A DNA stretch of 64,000 nt, from NCBI RefSeq assembly GCF_007845645.1, contig NZ_VCQV01000005.1, positions 124,001 to 188,000 on the forward strand, in the 5' to 3' direction. A model generated the notes under the pieces. The model was not told the origin of the DNA and searched no databases. It saw only the letters and a list, made by a program, of their open reading frames with translations. This stretch comes from Leekyejoonella antrihumi. GTDB taxonomy: Bacteria; Actinomycetota; Actinomycetes; Actinomycetales; Dermatophilaceae. The position numbers and the translations under genes are program-made. Below, piece after piece: positions 25,318-34,837 of this stretch. Within the stretch, counting starts at the first letter, position 1, and each line of letters starts with the position of its first letter.

Positions 25318-26319
25318 ATGGCTATGCCACTGCGTCAAACACTCCGACTGGGTCGCTACCTGGCCAAGCAGAAGCTGCTGCGGAGGGACAAGTTCCCGCT
25401 CATTGTCGAGCTCGAGCCCCTCTTTGCCTGCAACCTGCACTGCGCCGGGTGCGGCAAGGTCGAGGAGCCGGCGGCCATGCTCAGGCAGCGGATGCCGGTC
25501 GAGCAGGCCATCGCTGCCATCGAGGAGTGTGGCGCACCGATGGTCTCGCTCGCCGGTGGTGAACCCCTGATGCACCCGCAGATCGACGAGATCGTGCGTC
25601 AGCTGCTCGACCGGGACAAGATCGTCTTCTTGTGCACGAATGCCCTGCTGATGCCACGGCACATCGACAAGTTCACGCCGCACCCGAACTTCTCGTGGAT
25701 GATCCACCTCGATGGGATGAAGCAGAGGCACGATGAGTCGGTCTGTCACGAGGGAGGATTCGAGGGCGCGGTCGAGGCGATCAAGCTCGTCAAGGAGCGT
25801 GGATTCCGTGTCATGACCAACACCACGGTCTTCAACAGCGACTCACCGCAGGACGTCATCGATGTGCTGAACTACCTCAACGACGACCTGCACGTGGACA
25901 ACATGCAGATCGCCCCGGGCTACGCCTACTGGAAGGCACCGGACCAGAACGGGTTCCTCGGCGTCGAAGAGACGCGCGCGCTCTTCAAGGAGGCCTTCGC
26001 CGACGGTCGGCGCAAGAAGTGGCGGCTCAACCACTCGCCGCTCTTCCTCGACTTCCTCGAAGGCAAGGTCGACTTCGAGTGCACCCCGTGGGCGATCCCG
26101 TCCTACTCCCTGAAGGGCTGGCAGCGTCCGTGCTACCTGCTCGACGACGGCTACGTCTCCACGTACCGGGAGCTGATCGAGGACACCGACTGGGATGCCT
26201 TCGGCCGCGGCAAGGACCCGCGCTGCGCCAACTGCATGGCCCACTGCGGCTACGAGCCCACCGCCGTCGTCGCCACGACGGGATCGCTCCGGGAGACGAT
26301 CCGAGCGGCGGTGGCCTGA
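25318..26319 (+). CDS. hpnH: Adenosyl-hopene transferase HpnH (radical SAM)
   Basis: A 333-residue radical SAM enzyme. The cluster cysteines are in FACNLHCAGCGK (C38, C42, C45), here with CX3CX2C spacing, and SLAGGEPLMHPQI follows as the SAM-binding segment. A second cysteine group, CANCMAHCGYEPTA, lies at the C-terminus as in HpnH. It adds the 5'-deoxyadenosyl group to hopene (diploptene), giving adenosylhopane, the substrate of HpnG. The ATG at 25318 is preceded by GGGAGG; the frame's earlier start at 25282 lies inside ispH. The stop overlaps the dxs start (TGATG). Confidence 0.95.
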   Translation: MAMPLRQTLRLGRYLAKQKLLRRDKFPLIVELEPLFACNLHCAGCGKVEEPAAMLRQRMPVEQAIAAIEECGAPMVSLAGGEPLMHPQIDEIVRQLLDRDKIVFLCTNALLMPRHIDKFTPHPNFSWMIHLDGMKQRHDESVCHEGGFEGAVEAIKLVKERGFRVMTNTTVFNSDSPQDVIDVLNYLNDDLHVDNMQIAPGYAYWKAPDQNGFLGVEETRALFKEAFADGRRKKWRLNHSPLFLDFLEGKVDFECTPWAIPSYSLKGWQRPCYLLDDGYVSTYRELIEDTDWDAFGRGKDPRCANCMAHCGYEPTAVVATTGSLRETIRAAVA

Positions 26320-28109
26320 TGACCGCCGACATGGCCCTGCTTCCCAGGATCAACGGCCCGGACGACGTGAAGGCTCTCGCGCAGTCCCAGCTTCCGCTGC
26401 TGGCCAAGGAGATTCGTGCCGAGCTGATCGACAAGGTCTGCGCGACCGGTGGTCATCTGGGGCCGAACCTCGGCGTAGTCGAGCTCTCGATCGCGCTGCA
26501 CCGGGCGTTCGACTCTCCCCGGGACTCCATCATCTGGGACACCGGGCACCAGGCCTACGTGCACAAGATGCTCACCGGCCGGCACGACTGTCTCGGCTCC
26601 TTGCGCACTGCGGGTGGCCTGTCCGGGTATCCGTCCCGGCGTGAGAGCAACCACGACATCGTCGAGAACTCTCACGCCTCAACCTCCTTGGCGTATGCCG
26701 ATGGGCTTGCCAAGGCCTACCAGCTGGCCGGGCAGCGACGTCGGGTCGTTGCGGTCATCGGCGATGGCGCTCTCACCGGGGGCATGGCGTGGGAGGCGAT
26801 GAACAATCTCGGCGCCTGCGACCGAGATGTCATCATCGTGCTGAACGACAACGGCCGGTCCTACGAACCAACGGTGGGGGCGCTGCCCAAGCATCTGTCG
26901 CAGCTGCGGGATGGGACGGCGACGTCAAACCTCTTCGAGGTGCTCGGATTCAGCTATCTCGGCCCGACGGACGGGCATGATCTGAAGGGGCTTCAGCGGG
27001 CTCTGACGAGGGCACGCCGATGCAAGGGCCCCTGCGTGCTGCACGTCGTCACCCGGAAGGGTGCTGGATATCGTGCCGCCGAGGCCGATGTCGACGACCG
27101 CATGCACACGGTGAGCGCCCGGCCCGTCCGTCCGGCGTCGGGACGTCCGAAGTGGACCCACATCTTCGGCAGTGAGCTCGTCGCGATCGGCGAGGATCGA
27201 GCCGATGTGGTCGCCGTCACCGCGGCGATGCGCCGGCCGACCGGCCTGCTGCCGTTCTCCGAGCGATTCCCGCACCGTGCCTACGACGTCGGCATCGCCG
27301 AGCAGCACGCCGTTGCCTCCGCGGCGGGTCTGGCGGCCGCCGGCCTGCACCCGGTGGTGGCGATCTACTCGACGTTCATGAATCGCGCCTTCGATCAGGT
27401 CCTCATGGATGTCGGGCTCCATTCTGCTCCAGTCACGTTCGTGCTCGACCGGTCTGGGGTCACCGGGCCGGACGGGCCGTCGCACCACGGCATCTGGGAT
27501 ATCTCCCTCTTCAGTCTGGTGCCCGGTATGCGGGTGGCGGCTCCACGCGACGCGGTCCGGCTACGGGATCTGCTTCGGGAGGCCATCGGCTACGACGCGG
27601 GGCCGACCGCGATCCGCTTCCCCACGGGAGAGTGCCCGGCACCGGTGGGAGCACGGGCGCGCATCGGCACGGTCGACGTGCTGACACCACGACCCACCCG
27701 GGCCGACCTCCTGCTGGTCGCCACCGGCGCCATGGCAGCGCCCGCCGTCGCGGCGGCGAACCTGATGCGCGCCCACGGGGTCTCGGTGACCGTCGTGGAT
27801 CCTCGCTGGGTCTTCCCCATCTCACCCGAGCTGCTCAATATCGTGGCAGATCACCGCGTCGCCGTCACGGTGGAGGACAACGCCCTACCGGGTGGCTTCG
27901 GCGAGACACTCAGTCACAGCGCGCAACGGGCCGGGATCACGACCCGGGTCGTGCCGCTCGGCCTGGAGCCGGGATACATTGCGGCCGGCTCACGCGAGGA
28001 CATCCTGGCTGCCGCCGGGCTGGACCCGCGAGGGATCGCGGAGACCGTTCAGGCGGTGCACTGGCCATCACCGTCGCTGGTGGGCAGTCTGCGCTCACTA
28101 CCTGGCTAG
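26319..28109 (+). CDS. dxs: 1-deoxy-D-xylulose-5-phosphate synthase
   Basis: A 596-residue thiamine-diphosphate enzyme condensing pyruvate and glyceraldehyde 3-phosphate, the entry step of the MEP isoprenoid pathway. Motifs: GGHLGPNLGVVELSIALH, WDTGHQAYVHKMLTGR, the cofactor site GDGALTGGMAWEAMNNLG, and the transketolase central region DVGIAEQHAVASAAGLA. It is a little shorter than typical housekeeping Dxs (about 620-640) and sits at the end of the hopanoid operon, so it may be a dedicated second copy raising isoprenoid flux; that needs the rest of the genome to decide. Confidence 0.94.
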   Translation: MTADMALLPRINGPDDVKALAQSQLPLLAKEIRAELIDKVCATGGHLGPNLGVVELSIALHRAFDSPRDSIIWDTGHQAYVHKMLTGRHDCLGSLRTAGGLSGYPSRRESNHDIVENSHASTSLAYADGLAKAYQLAGQRRRVVAVIGDGALTGGMAWEAMNNLGACDRDVIIVLNDNGRSYEPTVGALPKHLSQLRDGTATSNLFEVLGFSYLGPTDGHDLKGLQRALTRARRCKGPCVLHVVTRKGAGYRAAEADVDDRMHTVSARPVRPASGRPKWTHIFGSELVAIGEDRADVVAVTAAMRRPTGLLPFSERFPHRAYDVGIAEQHAVASAAGLAAAGLHPVVAIYSTFMNRAFDQVLMDVGLHSAPVTFVLDRSGVTGPDGPSHHGIWDISLFSLVPGMRVAAPRDAVRLRDLLREAIGYDAGPTAIRFPTGECPAPVGARARIGTVDVLTPRPTRADLLLVATGAMAAPAVAAANLMRAHGVSVTVVDPRWVFPISPELLNIVADHRVAVTVEDNALPGGFGETLSHSAQRAGITTRVVPLGLEPGYIAAGSREDILAAAGLDPRGIAETVQAVHWPSPSLVGSLRSLPG

Positions 28110-28146
28110 TCCGCCGTTCGAGGCGTCCGAGAAGGCGACCCGCGTC

Positions 28147-28782
28147 TCAACGCGCGAGCACGAAGCCCGCGGGTGTGCTCACGCGGTGCCAGGAGGCGGC
28201 ACGATGCACCTGCGCCACTGTGCCTACGCCGAACCCCAGGGCGTGCACCGCGAACGCCACGCTGCTCGGCAGTCCTTCCGCGCCCAGCGAGGTCGGCAGT
28301 GGCCGTGTCCACACTCGCCAGCGCAGGGTGGCGACCGCGGCCGATCCCGAGCCTTCCGGCGCGCCCTGGGTGATCTCCTCAATGCCTTGACTGGCGGCGC
28401 TTCGGAGCGCTTCGATCGACACCTGCGTGACGGACTGCCACCCGGTGCGCGGCGGGGTCAGCGCGGCCCAGGCGGCGGCCACCGTCTGGGGTGGGATGTC
28501 GAGGTCCGGCTCGACGTCGGCACGTGCCAACCGGTCGGCTACCGCCGCCAGGGGCACCGTCACGTCGACGGTCGACTCCTCCCGCAGTGCCAGCGTGCGC
28601 AGGCCTATGGTGGTGCCCTCGCCCAGGAGACCGCGACCGTCCAGGACCCCGACCCAGGCGGCCAGGGTCGTTCCCACGGCCTGCAACCGGATGGCACCGT
28701 CGGGACGCGCCTGACGCGCCCGAGCCACATACGTCGTCAGGTCGGACCTGGACTCGTCGTCCGCCAGCTTGAGTGAGCTCAT
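28147..28782 (-). CDS. Conserved actinobacterial protein of unknown function
   Basis: A 211-residue soluble protein, rich in Ala, Val and Thr, with alternating beta-like stretches (GAIRLQAVGTTLAAWVGVLD..., TIGLRTLALR, STVDVTVPLAAVADRLAR). No catalytic motif recognised. The start codon overlaps the stop of the thioesterase (ATGA), so the two are made together, and it probably serves the same acyl or cell-envelope process. It is convergent to the hopanoid operon, 37 bp from dxs. Confidence 0.7.
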   Translation of the reverse strand: MSSLKLADDESRSDLTTYVARARQARPDGAIRLQAVGTTLAAWVGVLDGRGLLGEGTTIGLRTLALREESTVDVTVPLAAVADRLARADVEPDLDIPPQTVAAAWAALTPPRTGWQSVTQVSIEALRSAASQGIEEITQGAPEGSGSAAVATLRWRVWTRPLPTSLGAEGLPSSVAFAVHALGFGVGTVAQVHRAASWHRVSTPAGFVLAR

Positions 28783-29237
28783 TGCCGCGCCCGCCGCCGC
28801 ATCTCGACCGGCTCACCCTGAAACTTCTCCAGCACCGCCTTCGTGTCCGGGTCGATCCGCTGCGGTCGCTGGGTCTCCATGTCGAAGTGGACCACGGTGG
28901 TCTGCGCCGTGCAGCAGACGTGCGCGTCCTGGTCGTTCGACGACAACACCTCGTAGTCCAGGTCGAACGACGCGCCCGAGATCTTGCTGACCCACATGGT
29001 GATGGTCACGGGCTGATGTCGGTAGTGCAGCTGACGGCGGTAGTCGATCTCGGTGCGAGCGATCAGCAGCCGCGGGACCCGCGACCCCTCGGCGTCGAAC
29101 CCGAACCACTCCGCGAGGCCGAGCACACGAGCCTCCTCCAGCAACCGTGCCACCTGCACGTTGTTGATGTGCCGCAGCGCATCCATGTCCGACCAGCGCA
29201 ACGGGATGTCGACAGAGTACGGTCGCTCGTTCTGCAT
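28779..29237 (-). CDS. Acyl-CoA thioesterase, 4HBT hotdog family
   Basis: A 152-residue hotdog-fold protein. The opening RWSDMDALRHINNVQVARLLEEAR is the 4-hydroxybenzoyl-CoA thioesterase type signature with the catalytic Asp, followed by IDYRRQLHYRHQPVTITMWV. It hydrolyses an acyl-CoA of unknown chain. The ATG at 29237 has GAGGA just upstream; the open frame further upstream is antisense to the divergent tesB gene. The stop overlaps the next gene. Confidence 0.88.
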   Translation of the reverse strand: MQNERPYSVDIPLRWSDMDALRHINNVQVARLLEEARVLGLAEWFGFDAEGSRVPRLLIARTEIDYRRQLHYRHQPVTITMWVSKISGASFDLDYEVLSSNDQDAHVCCTAQTTVVHFDMETQRPQRIDPDTKAVLEKFQGEPVEMRRRARQ

Positions 29238-29286
29238 GGGCACATCCTCGCAAGTCTTCGTGAACGGACTCGATAGAGTCTGCCAG

Positions 29287-30255
29287 GTGAGCGATGACAA
29301 CAGCACTGACCCGACCGCCGACGCCCTGGACAACCCGGTCCGTGACCTGCTGGACGTGCTCGACCTGCAGCCGGCCGGGCGTGCCCAGGTCAGCCCCGAG
29401 GTCACGGGCGACGCGACGGATGCGGACGTCTCGGAGCGCAACCTGGACGTGTTCGTCGGTCGGAGCCAGGTGACCCCGCACGGCAGGGTCTTCGGTGGTC
29501 AGGTGCTGGCCCAGTCCGTCATGGCGGGGGGACGGACCGTGCGATCCGTGGAGGGCCTGGGTGAGCGTCCGATCCATTCCCTGCACGCCTACTTCATTCG
29601 CCCCGGCGACTCCAGCCATCCCATCCGGTTCGCCGTCGAGAACCTGCGCGACGGCAGGTCGTTCTCCGTCCGGCGCGTCCACGCGATGCAGTACGGCCAC
29701 ACGATCTTGTCTGCCACGCTGTCCTTCCAGACTCCTGCCGACGGGCTCGACCACCAGGCGGCCATGAACTCCGTGCCCGACCCCGACCGGGTGCGCACGG
29801 CCGCCGAGGAGCTCGCCGGGGTCGACCACCCGGCGGTGCGGCACTGGCTGCGTCGGGCGATGGATGTGCGGACCGTCGAGGGTGCGCTGTACCTCGTGCC
29901 CGGACGCCAGCACTCGGCTCATCAGAACGTCTGGATGAAGGCGATCGAACAGCTCCCCGACGACCCGCTGTTGCACGCCGCCGTACTCGCCTACAGCTCG
30001 GACTACTCGCTCCTGGAGTCGATCCTGCGTCGCCACGGGCTCGTGTGGGGCGACCGCAGGCTGCGTCCGGCGAGCCTGGATCACGCGATGTGGTTTCACC
30101 GGCCGGGGCGCATCGACGACTGGGTGCTCTACGAGCAGGAGTCGCCGTCCGCGTCGGGCGGTCGCGGACTCGGGCTCGGCAAGATCTTCTCGATCGACGG
30201 CACCCTGATCTGCTCGGTCGCACAGGAGGGAATGGTCCGCGTCAAGCAGGACTAG
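29287..30255 (+). CDS. tesB: Acyl-CoA thioesterase II, TesB family
   Basis: A 322-residue double-hotdog thioesterase. It contains GRVFGGQVLAQSVMAGGRTV (first hotdog), SLHAYFIRPGDSSHPIRF, and in the second half YSSDYSLLESILRRHG and SLDHAMWFHRPGRIDDWVLY with the Asp of the catalytic triad. It is 30-40 residues longer than E. coli TesB through an acidic N-terminal extension. The GTG at 29287 lies 7 bases after TAGAGT (29274-29279), suggesting a leaderless mRNA; no ribosome site is seen. Its stop overlaps that of the mocR-type gene on the other strand by four bases (CTAG). Confidence 0.92.
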   Translation: MSDDNSTDPTADALDNPVRDLLDVLDLQPAGRAQVSPEVTGDATDADVSERNLDVFVGRSQVTPHGRVFGGQVLAQSVMAGGRTVRSVEGLGERPIHSLHAYFIRPGDSSHPIRFAVENLRDGRSFSVRRVHAMQYGHTILSATLSFQTPADGLDHQAAMNSVPDPDRVRTAAEELAGVDHPAVRHWLRRAMDVRTVEGALYLVPGRQHSAHQNVWMKAIEQLPDDPLLHAAVLAYSSDYSLLESILRRHGLVWGDRRLRPASLDHAMWFHRPGRIDDWVLYEQESPSASGGRGLGLGKIFSIDGTLICSVAQEGMVRVKQD

Positions 30256-31697
30256 GACCATCCGAGCTGCTCCAGCACGCAGGCTATCTCGTCCACGACC
30301 GGCCGCGCCGCCGTCTCAGGCAACTGCGCATAGCCGAGCAGGAGGCCGTTGACCGGATGCGCCACGGCATACGACGACAGGGCGGAGACCACCAGTCCCC
30401 GTTCGGCGCAGCGGTCGACGACATCGGTGTCTCTGGCCCCGCAGCCCCAACGAATGGCCACATGGATGCCGGTGGCCACGCCGAGCACCTCGATGTCCGG
30501 ACACCGCTCGGACAGAGCGGTCACCAGGCGGGTCCGCCTCGCAGAGTAGGTGCGCTGCGCGCGGGTGAGATGCCGGGTCAGGCTGCCGTCCTCCATCATT
30601 CGCGACATCGCCCGGGAGGCGACCCGGCTGCCATCCGTGCGCCGACGCGCGCCGGAGACCCGCACCGCATCGGACATCCAGCTCGGGACCACTGCCCAGG
30701 CGATCCGCAGGTCGGGTGTCAGGATCTTGGACGCCGTGCCGAGATAGACGACCCGCTGGGCGCCGCCCTTCATCGCCCGCAACGGTCCGAGCGGCCCGGC
30801 CTCGTGCCGAAACTCCCCGTCGAAGTCGTCTTCGATGATCACCGCGTCGGCGTCGTGCGACCACTCGAGCAGTCGTTGGCGGCGGCCGGCCGGCATGCGA
30901 CCGCCAAGGGGGTACTGGTGAGCAGGAGTCACATACGCGAGGTCGTGCTCCGCCGTCAGCTGATCCACGCGGAGCCCATCTTCATCCACTGCGAGCAGAT
31001 CAAGGTGTGCTGCGCTCTCCTGCAATGGAATCCGTGCCATCGGATAGCCCGGGTCCTCCATCGCAGCCCGTCTGACACCGAGCGCGTCTGCGACGGCGGA
31101 GATGGCCGCGGACACCCCGGGGAAGATCACCACATCCTCCGCGGCGGCCGTGATCCCGCGGGCCCGGCGGAGGTAGGTGACGAGCGCAGCCTGGAGCTCG
31201 GGGTGGTGCAACGGCCGATACCAGTCCACCTCCGGCACCGTGGCAGACGCCGCCCGCCAGGCCCGTCGCCAGTCCCGCCGGTCGATCAGCGAGACGTCCG
31301 GAGCGCCCGGCGCCAGGTTGAATCGAACCCGCTCGGGGCCGGGACGGTCGTCGCGGAAATGCCTTGGTGCCAGCCGCGGCCGACCGGCCGCGATCCGCGA
31401 ATCGTCTGGCACGACCTCGGCGTCATCCACCGCCACCACTGCGCCGGATCCGCCACGGGTCTCGACGAGCCCCGCAGCGATGAGTTCGTCATACGCCATC
31501 ACGACGCGTGATCGCGCAACACCGAGATCGGCGGCGAGCGTGCGGGTGGACGGCAAGGCGTCTCCCCTGCCGAGGCGCCCGGGTCCGATCTGCGCGGCGA
31601 TGGCGGCGGACAGACCGGCCACGCTGCGCGCCTCACTCTTGTCGAGGCACAGGTTGCTGATGCGGCGAGAGCGAGGCACCGGTCCACCGTAACCCAT
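30252..31697 (-). CDS. MocR-type regulator (GntR helix-turn-helix + aminotransferase-like domain)
   Basis: A 481-residue MocR/PdxR/GabR-family regulator. The winged helix (DALPSTRTLAADLGVARSRVVMAYDELIAAGLVETRGGSGAVV) spans about 46-88; the rest is a fold-type I PLP domain with IIEDDFDGEFRHE (PLP-pyridine Asp) and the Schiff-base Lys in YLGTASKILTPDLRIAW. Such proteins sense PLP, GABA or related amines and act on divergent genes. Here the divergent gene is a GNAT acetyltransferase 66 bp away, with repeated GGACC elements between. Ligand unknown. Confidence 0.9.
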   Translation of the reverse strand: MGYGGPVPRSRRISNLCLDKSEARSVAGLSAAIAAQIGPGRLGRGDALPSTRTLAADLGVARSRVVMAYDELIAAGLVETRGGSGAVVAVDDAEVVPDDSRIAAGRPRLAPRHFRDDRPGPERVRFNLAPGAPDVSLIDRRDWRRAWRAASATVPEVDWYRPLHHPELQAALVTYLRRARGITAAAEDVVIFPGVSAAISAVADALGVRRAAMEDPGYPMARIPLQESAAHLDLLAVDEDGLRVDQLTAEHDLAYVTPAHQYPLGGRMPAGRRQRLLEWSHDADAVIIEDDFDGEFRHEAGPLGPLRAMKGGAQRVVYLGTASKILTPDLRIAWAVVPSWMSDAVRVSGARRRTDGSRVASRAMSRMMEDGSLTRHLTRAQRTYSARRTRLVTALSERCPDIEVLGVATGIHVAIRWGCGARDTDVVDRCAERGLVVSALSSYAVAHPVNGLLLGYAQLPETAARPVVDEIACVLEQLGWS

Positions 31698-31720
31698 ACC
31701 GGACTGCGGAATAAGGCCAT

Positions 31721-31744
31721 TCTGGACCTAGAAGTCGGACCAGA
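31721..31744. promoter_or_regulatory. Candidate MocR operator between mocR-type gene and GNAT gene
   Basis: TCTGGACC (31721-31728) and GGACCAGA (31737-31744) form an 8-bp inverted repeat with one mismatch and an 8-bp spacer, and also a GGACC direct repeat 13 bp apart. MocR-type regulators often bind direct repeats in divergent promoter regions, so this is the best operator candidate. Confidence 0.4.
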
Positions 31745-31763
31745 AATGCAGTGAGATGGGCGT

Positions 31764-32366
31764 ATGACGATGATGACGCCGCTTCGCCCGCTCACCCTGA
31801 CCGGTCGACTGGTTCGCCTCGAGCCACTGCACCAGGATCATCTCGACGGGCTCGTGGCGGCCGCCCGGGACGGTCAGCTGTGGGACCGCTGGTACACGGG
31901 CGTGGCCTCCCCCGAGGACATGACCGACCAGATCGAGGAACGCCTGCGCCTGCAGAAGACCGGCTGGATGCTGCCGTTCACGACGGTTCGCCAGTCCGAC
32001 AACACGGTGATCGGTGCCACGACGTTCTGTGACATCGAACCGAGCGTGCCGAGAGTGGAGATCGGCTACACCTGGAACCGAGAGTCCGTGCACGGCACGG
32101 GCACGAACGCGGAGAGCAAGCTGCTGCTGATGACGCACGCCTTCGAGGCCCTCGGCTGCGAGTGCGTGAAGTTCCAGACCCACTGGATGAACCAGCAGTC
32201 CCGCGCCGCGATCGAACGGCTGGGCGCGCATCTCGACGGTGTGCTGCGTTGCGACAGCATCGATGCCGCCGGTCGCCTGCGCGACACGGTGGTCTACTCC
32301 GTCGTGGCCCGGGAGTGGCCGATGGTCAAGGCCGGCCTGGAGCACCGCCTACGCCACCGCCACTGA
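31764..32366 (+). CDS. GNAT N-acetyltransferase, RimJ/RimL type
   Basis: A 200-residue acetyltransferase. N-terminal LTGRLVRLEPLHQDHLDGLVAAA is the RimJ/RimL opening; the acetyl-CoA site region is about 105-125 (YTWNRESVHGTGTNAESKLL, a variant of the usual GxGxG/A loop), followed by CVKFQTHWMNQQSRAAIERLGAH. Acceptor substrate unknown; its position opposite a MocR-type regulator suggests a metabolite or amine rather than a ribosomal protein. Ends near a strong bidirectional hairpin. Confidence 0.88.
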   Translation: MTMMTPLRPLTLTGRLVRLEPLHQDHLDGLVAAARDGQLWDRWYTGVASPEDMTDQIEERLRLQKTGWMLPFTTVRQSDNTVIGATTFCDIEPSVPRVEIGYTWNRESVHGTGTNAESKLLLMTHAFEALGCECVKFQTHWMNQQSRAAIERLGAHLDGVLRCDSIDAAGRLRDTVVYSVVAREWPMVKAGLEHRLRHRH

Positions 32367-32390
32367 GCCCCACCCAAATGTGCGCTTTCG

Positions 32391-32424
32391 CGCCAAGGGT
32401 GCAGCTGTGGCTGCGCCCTTGGCG
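32391..32424. terminator. Bidirectional terminator hairpin
   Basis: CGCCAAGGGTGCAGC (32391-32405) pairs with GCTGCGCCCTTGGCG (32410-32424) over 15 bp with one G-T pair and a four-base loop. It lies between the convergent GNAT gene and ettA, and further imperfect pairing extends outward. Confidence 0.8.
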
Positions 32425-32487
32425 AGAACGTGCACAACTCGCCGTGCGTCCGCATCACCGGTGATGGTTGCTCGGTGGTGGTTGCGC

Positions 32488-34170
<1,683 letters not shown>

Positions 34171-34214
34171 AGTGCGAAGGCTATCTGTGGCGACCGCCGT
34201 TCACCGAATCGGCA

Positions 34215-34694
34215 TCATCCGGTCTGCGCCGGCTCTGCCGCAGGGGTGAGCGGTCCGGCATTGAAACCCTCGCCCGGTCCTGGTTCCGCAGGCGGCGAGG
34301 CCGCCGGCACCGGTCCACCCCAGCCGGCCGCCCGCTGCGGTCTGCTGAAGCTGCTTCGGCCGAACTTCAGGTCGTGACCCACGTGGTATGCCGTCACCTC
34401 GGCGGTCGAGCGCGCCTCCCCCTCCTGCGTGGTCCACTTGTTCACGCGCAGTCGGCCGGTGACCACGACCGGTTCCCCCTTGTGCAGGCTGGCCGCGACA
34501 TTCACGGCAAGGCTGCGCCAGGCCGTCACCGTCATGAAGGTGCTGGCCGAATCGGTGTAGGTGCCTTGCGAGGCGTCGTAACGCTGCTCGTTGACGACGA
34601 TGCGAAAGCTCACGACCGGCTCACCGGTCTTGGTCGTCCGAGGCTCCGGCTCGGTCGCCAGGTTGCCCGCCAACGACACGGTGATCTCGTTCAT
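34215..34694 (-). CDS. ssb: Single-stranded DNA-binding protein paralogue
   Basis: A 159-residue protein whose first 110 residues are an SSB OB-fold (ITVSLAGNLATEPEPRTTKTGEPVVSF..., VTAWRSLAVNVAASLHKGEPVVVTGRL). The C-terminal tail is Pro/Ala/Gly-rich and ends in AEPAQTG; the acidic DDDIPF-type tip that recruits repair proteins is absent. With its early divergence in the core (W in TAWRSL kept) it is likely an accessory SSB such as the second paralogue in actinobacteria rather than the essential one. The ATG at 34694 has GGGAG upstream; the earlier in-frame starts have none. Confidence 0.88.
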   Translation of the reverse strand: MNEITVSLAGNLATEPEPRTTKTGEPVVSFRIVVNEQRYDASQGTYTDSASTFMTVTAWRSLAVNVAASLHKGEPVVVTGRLRVNKWTTQEGEARSTAEVTAYHVGHDLKFGRSSFSRPQRAAGWGGPVPAASPPAEPGPGEGFNAGPLTPAAEPAQTG

Positions 34695-34837
34695 GGATCC
34701 ACTCCCATCAGCCGGTGCGGTCTCACCCGCATCACGTGTGCTGACCAGACTGCCTCCCACGGAGGGACTCGGCAGGACGTCCGTCACCGGGTGTGGACAA
34801 CGCCGCATACGGTGACGGGGTGGGGACCACGACGGGG

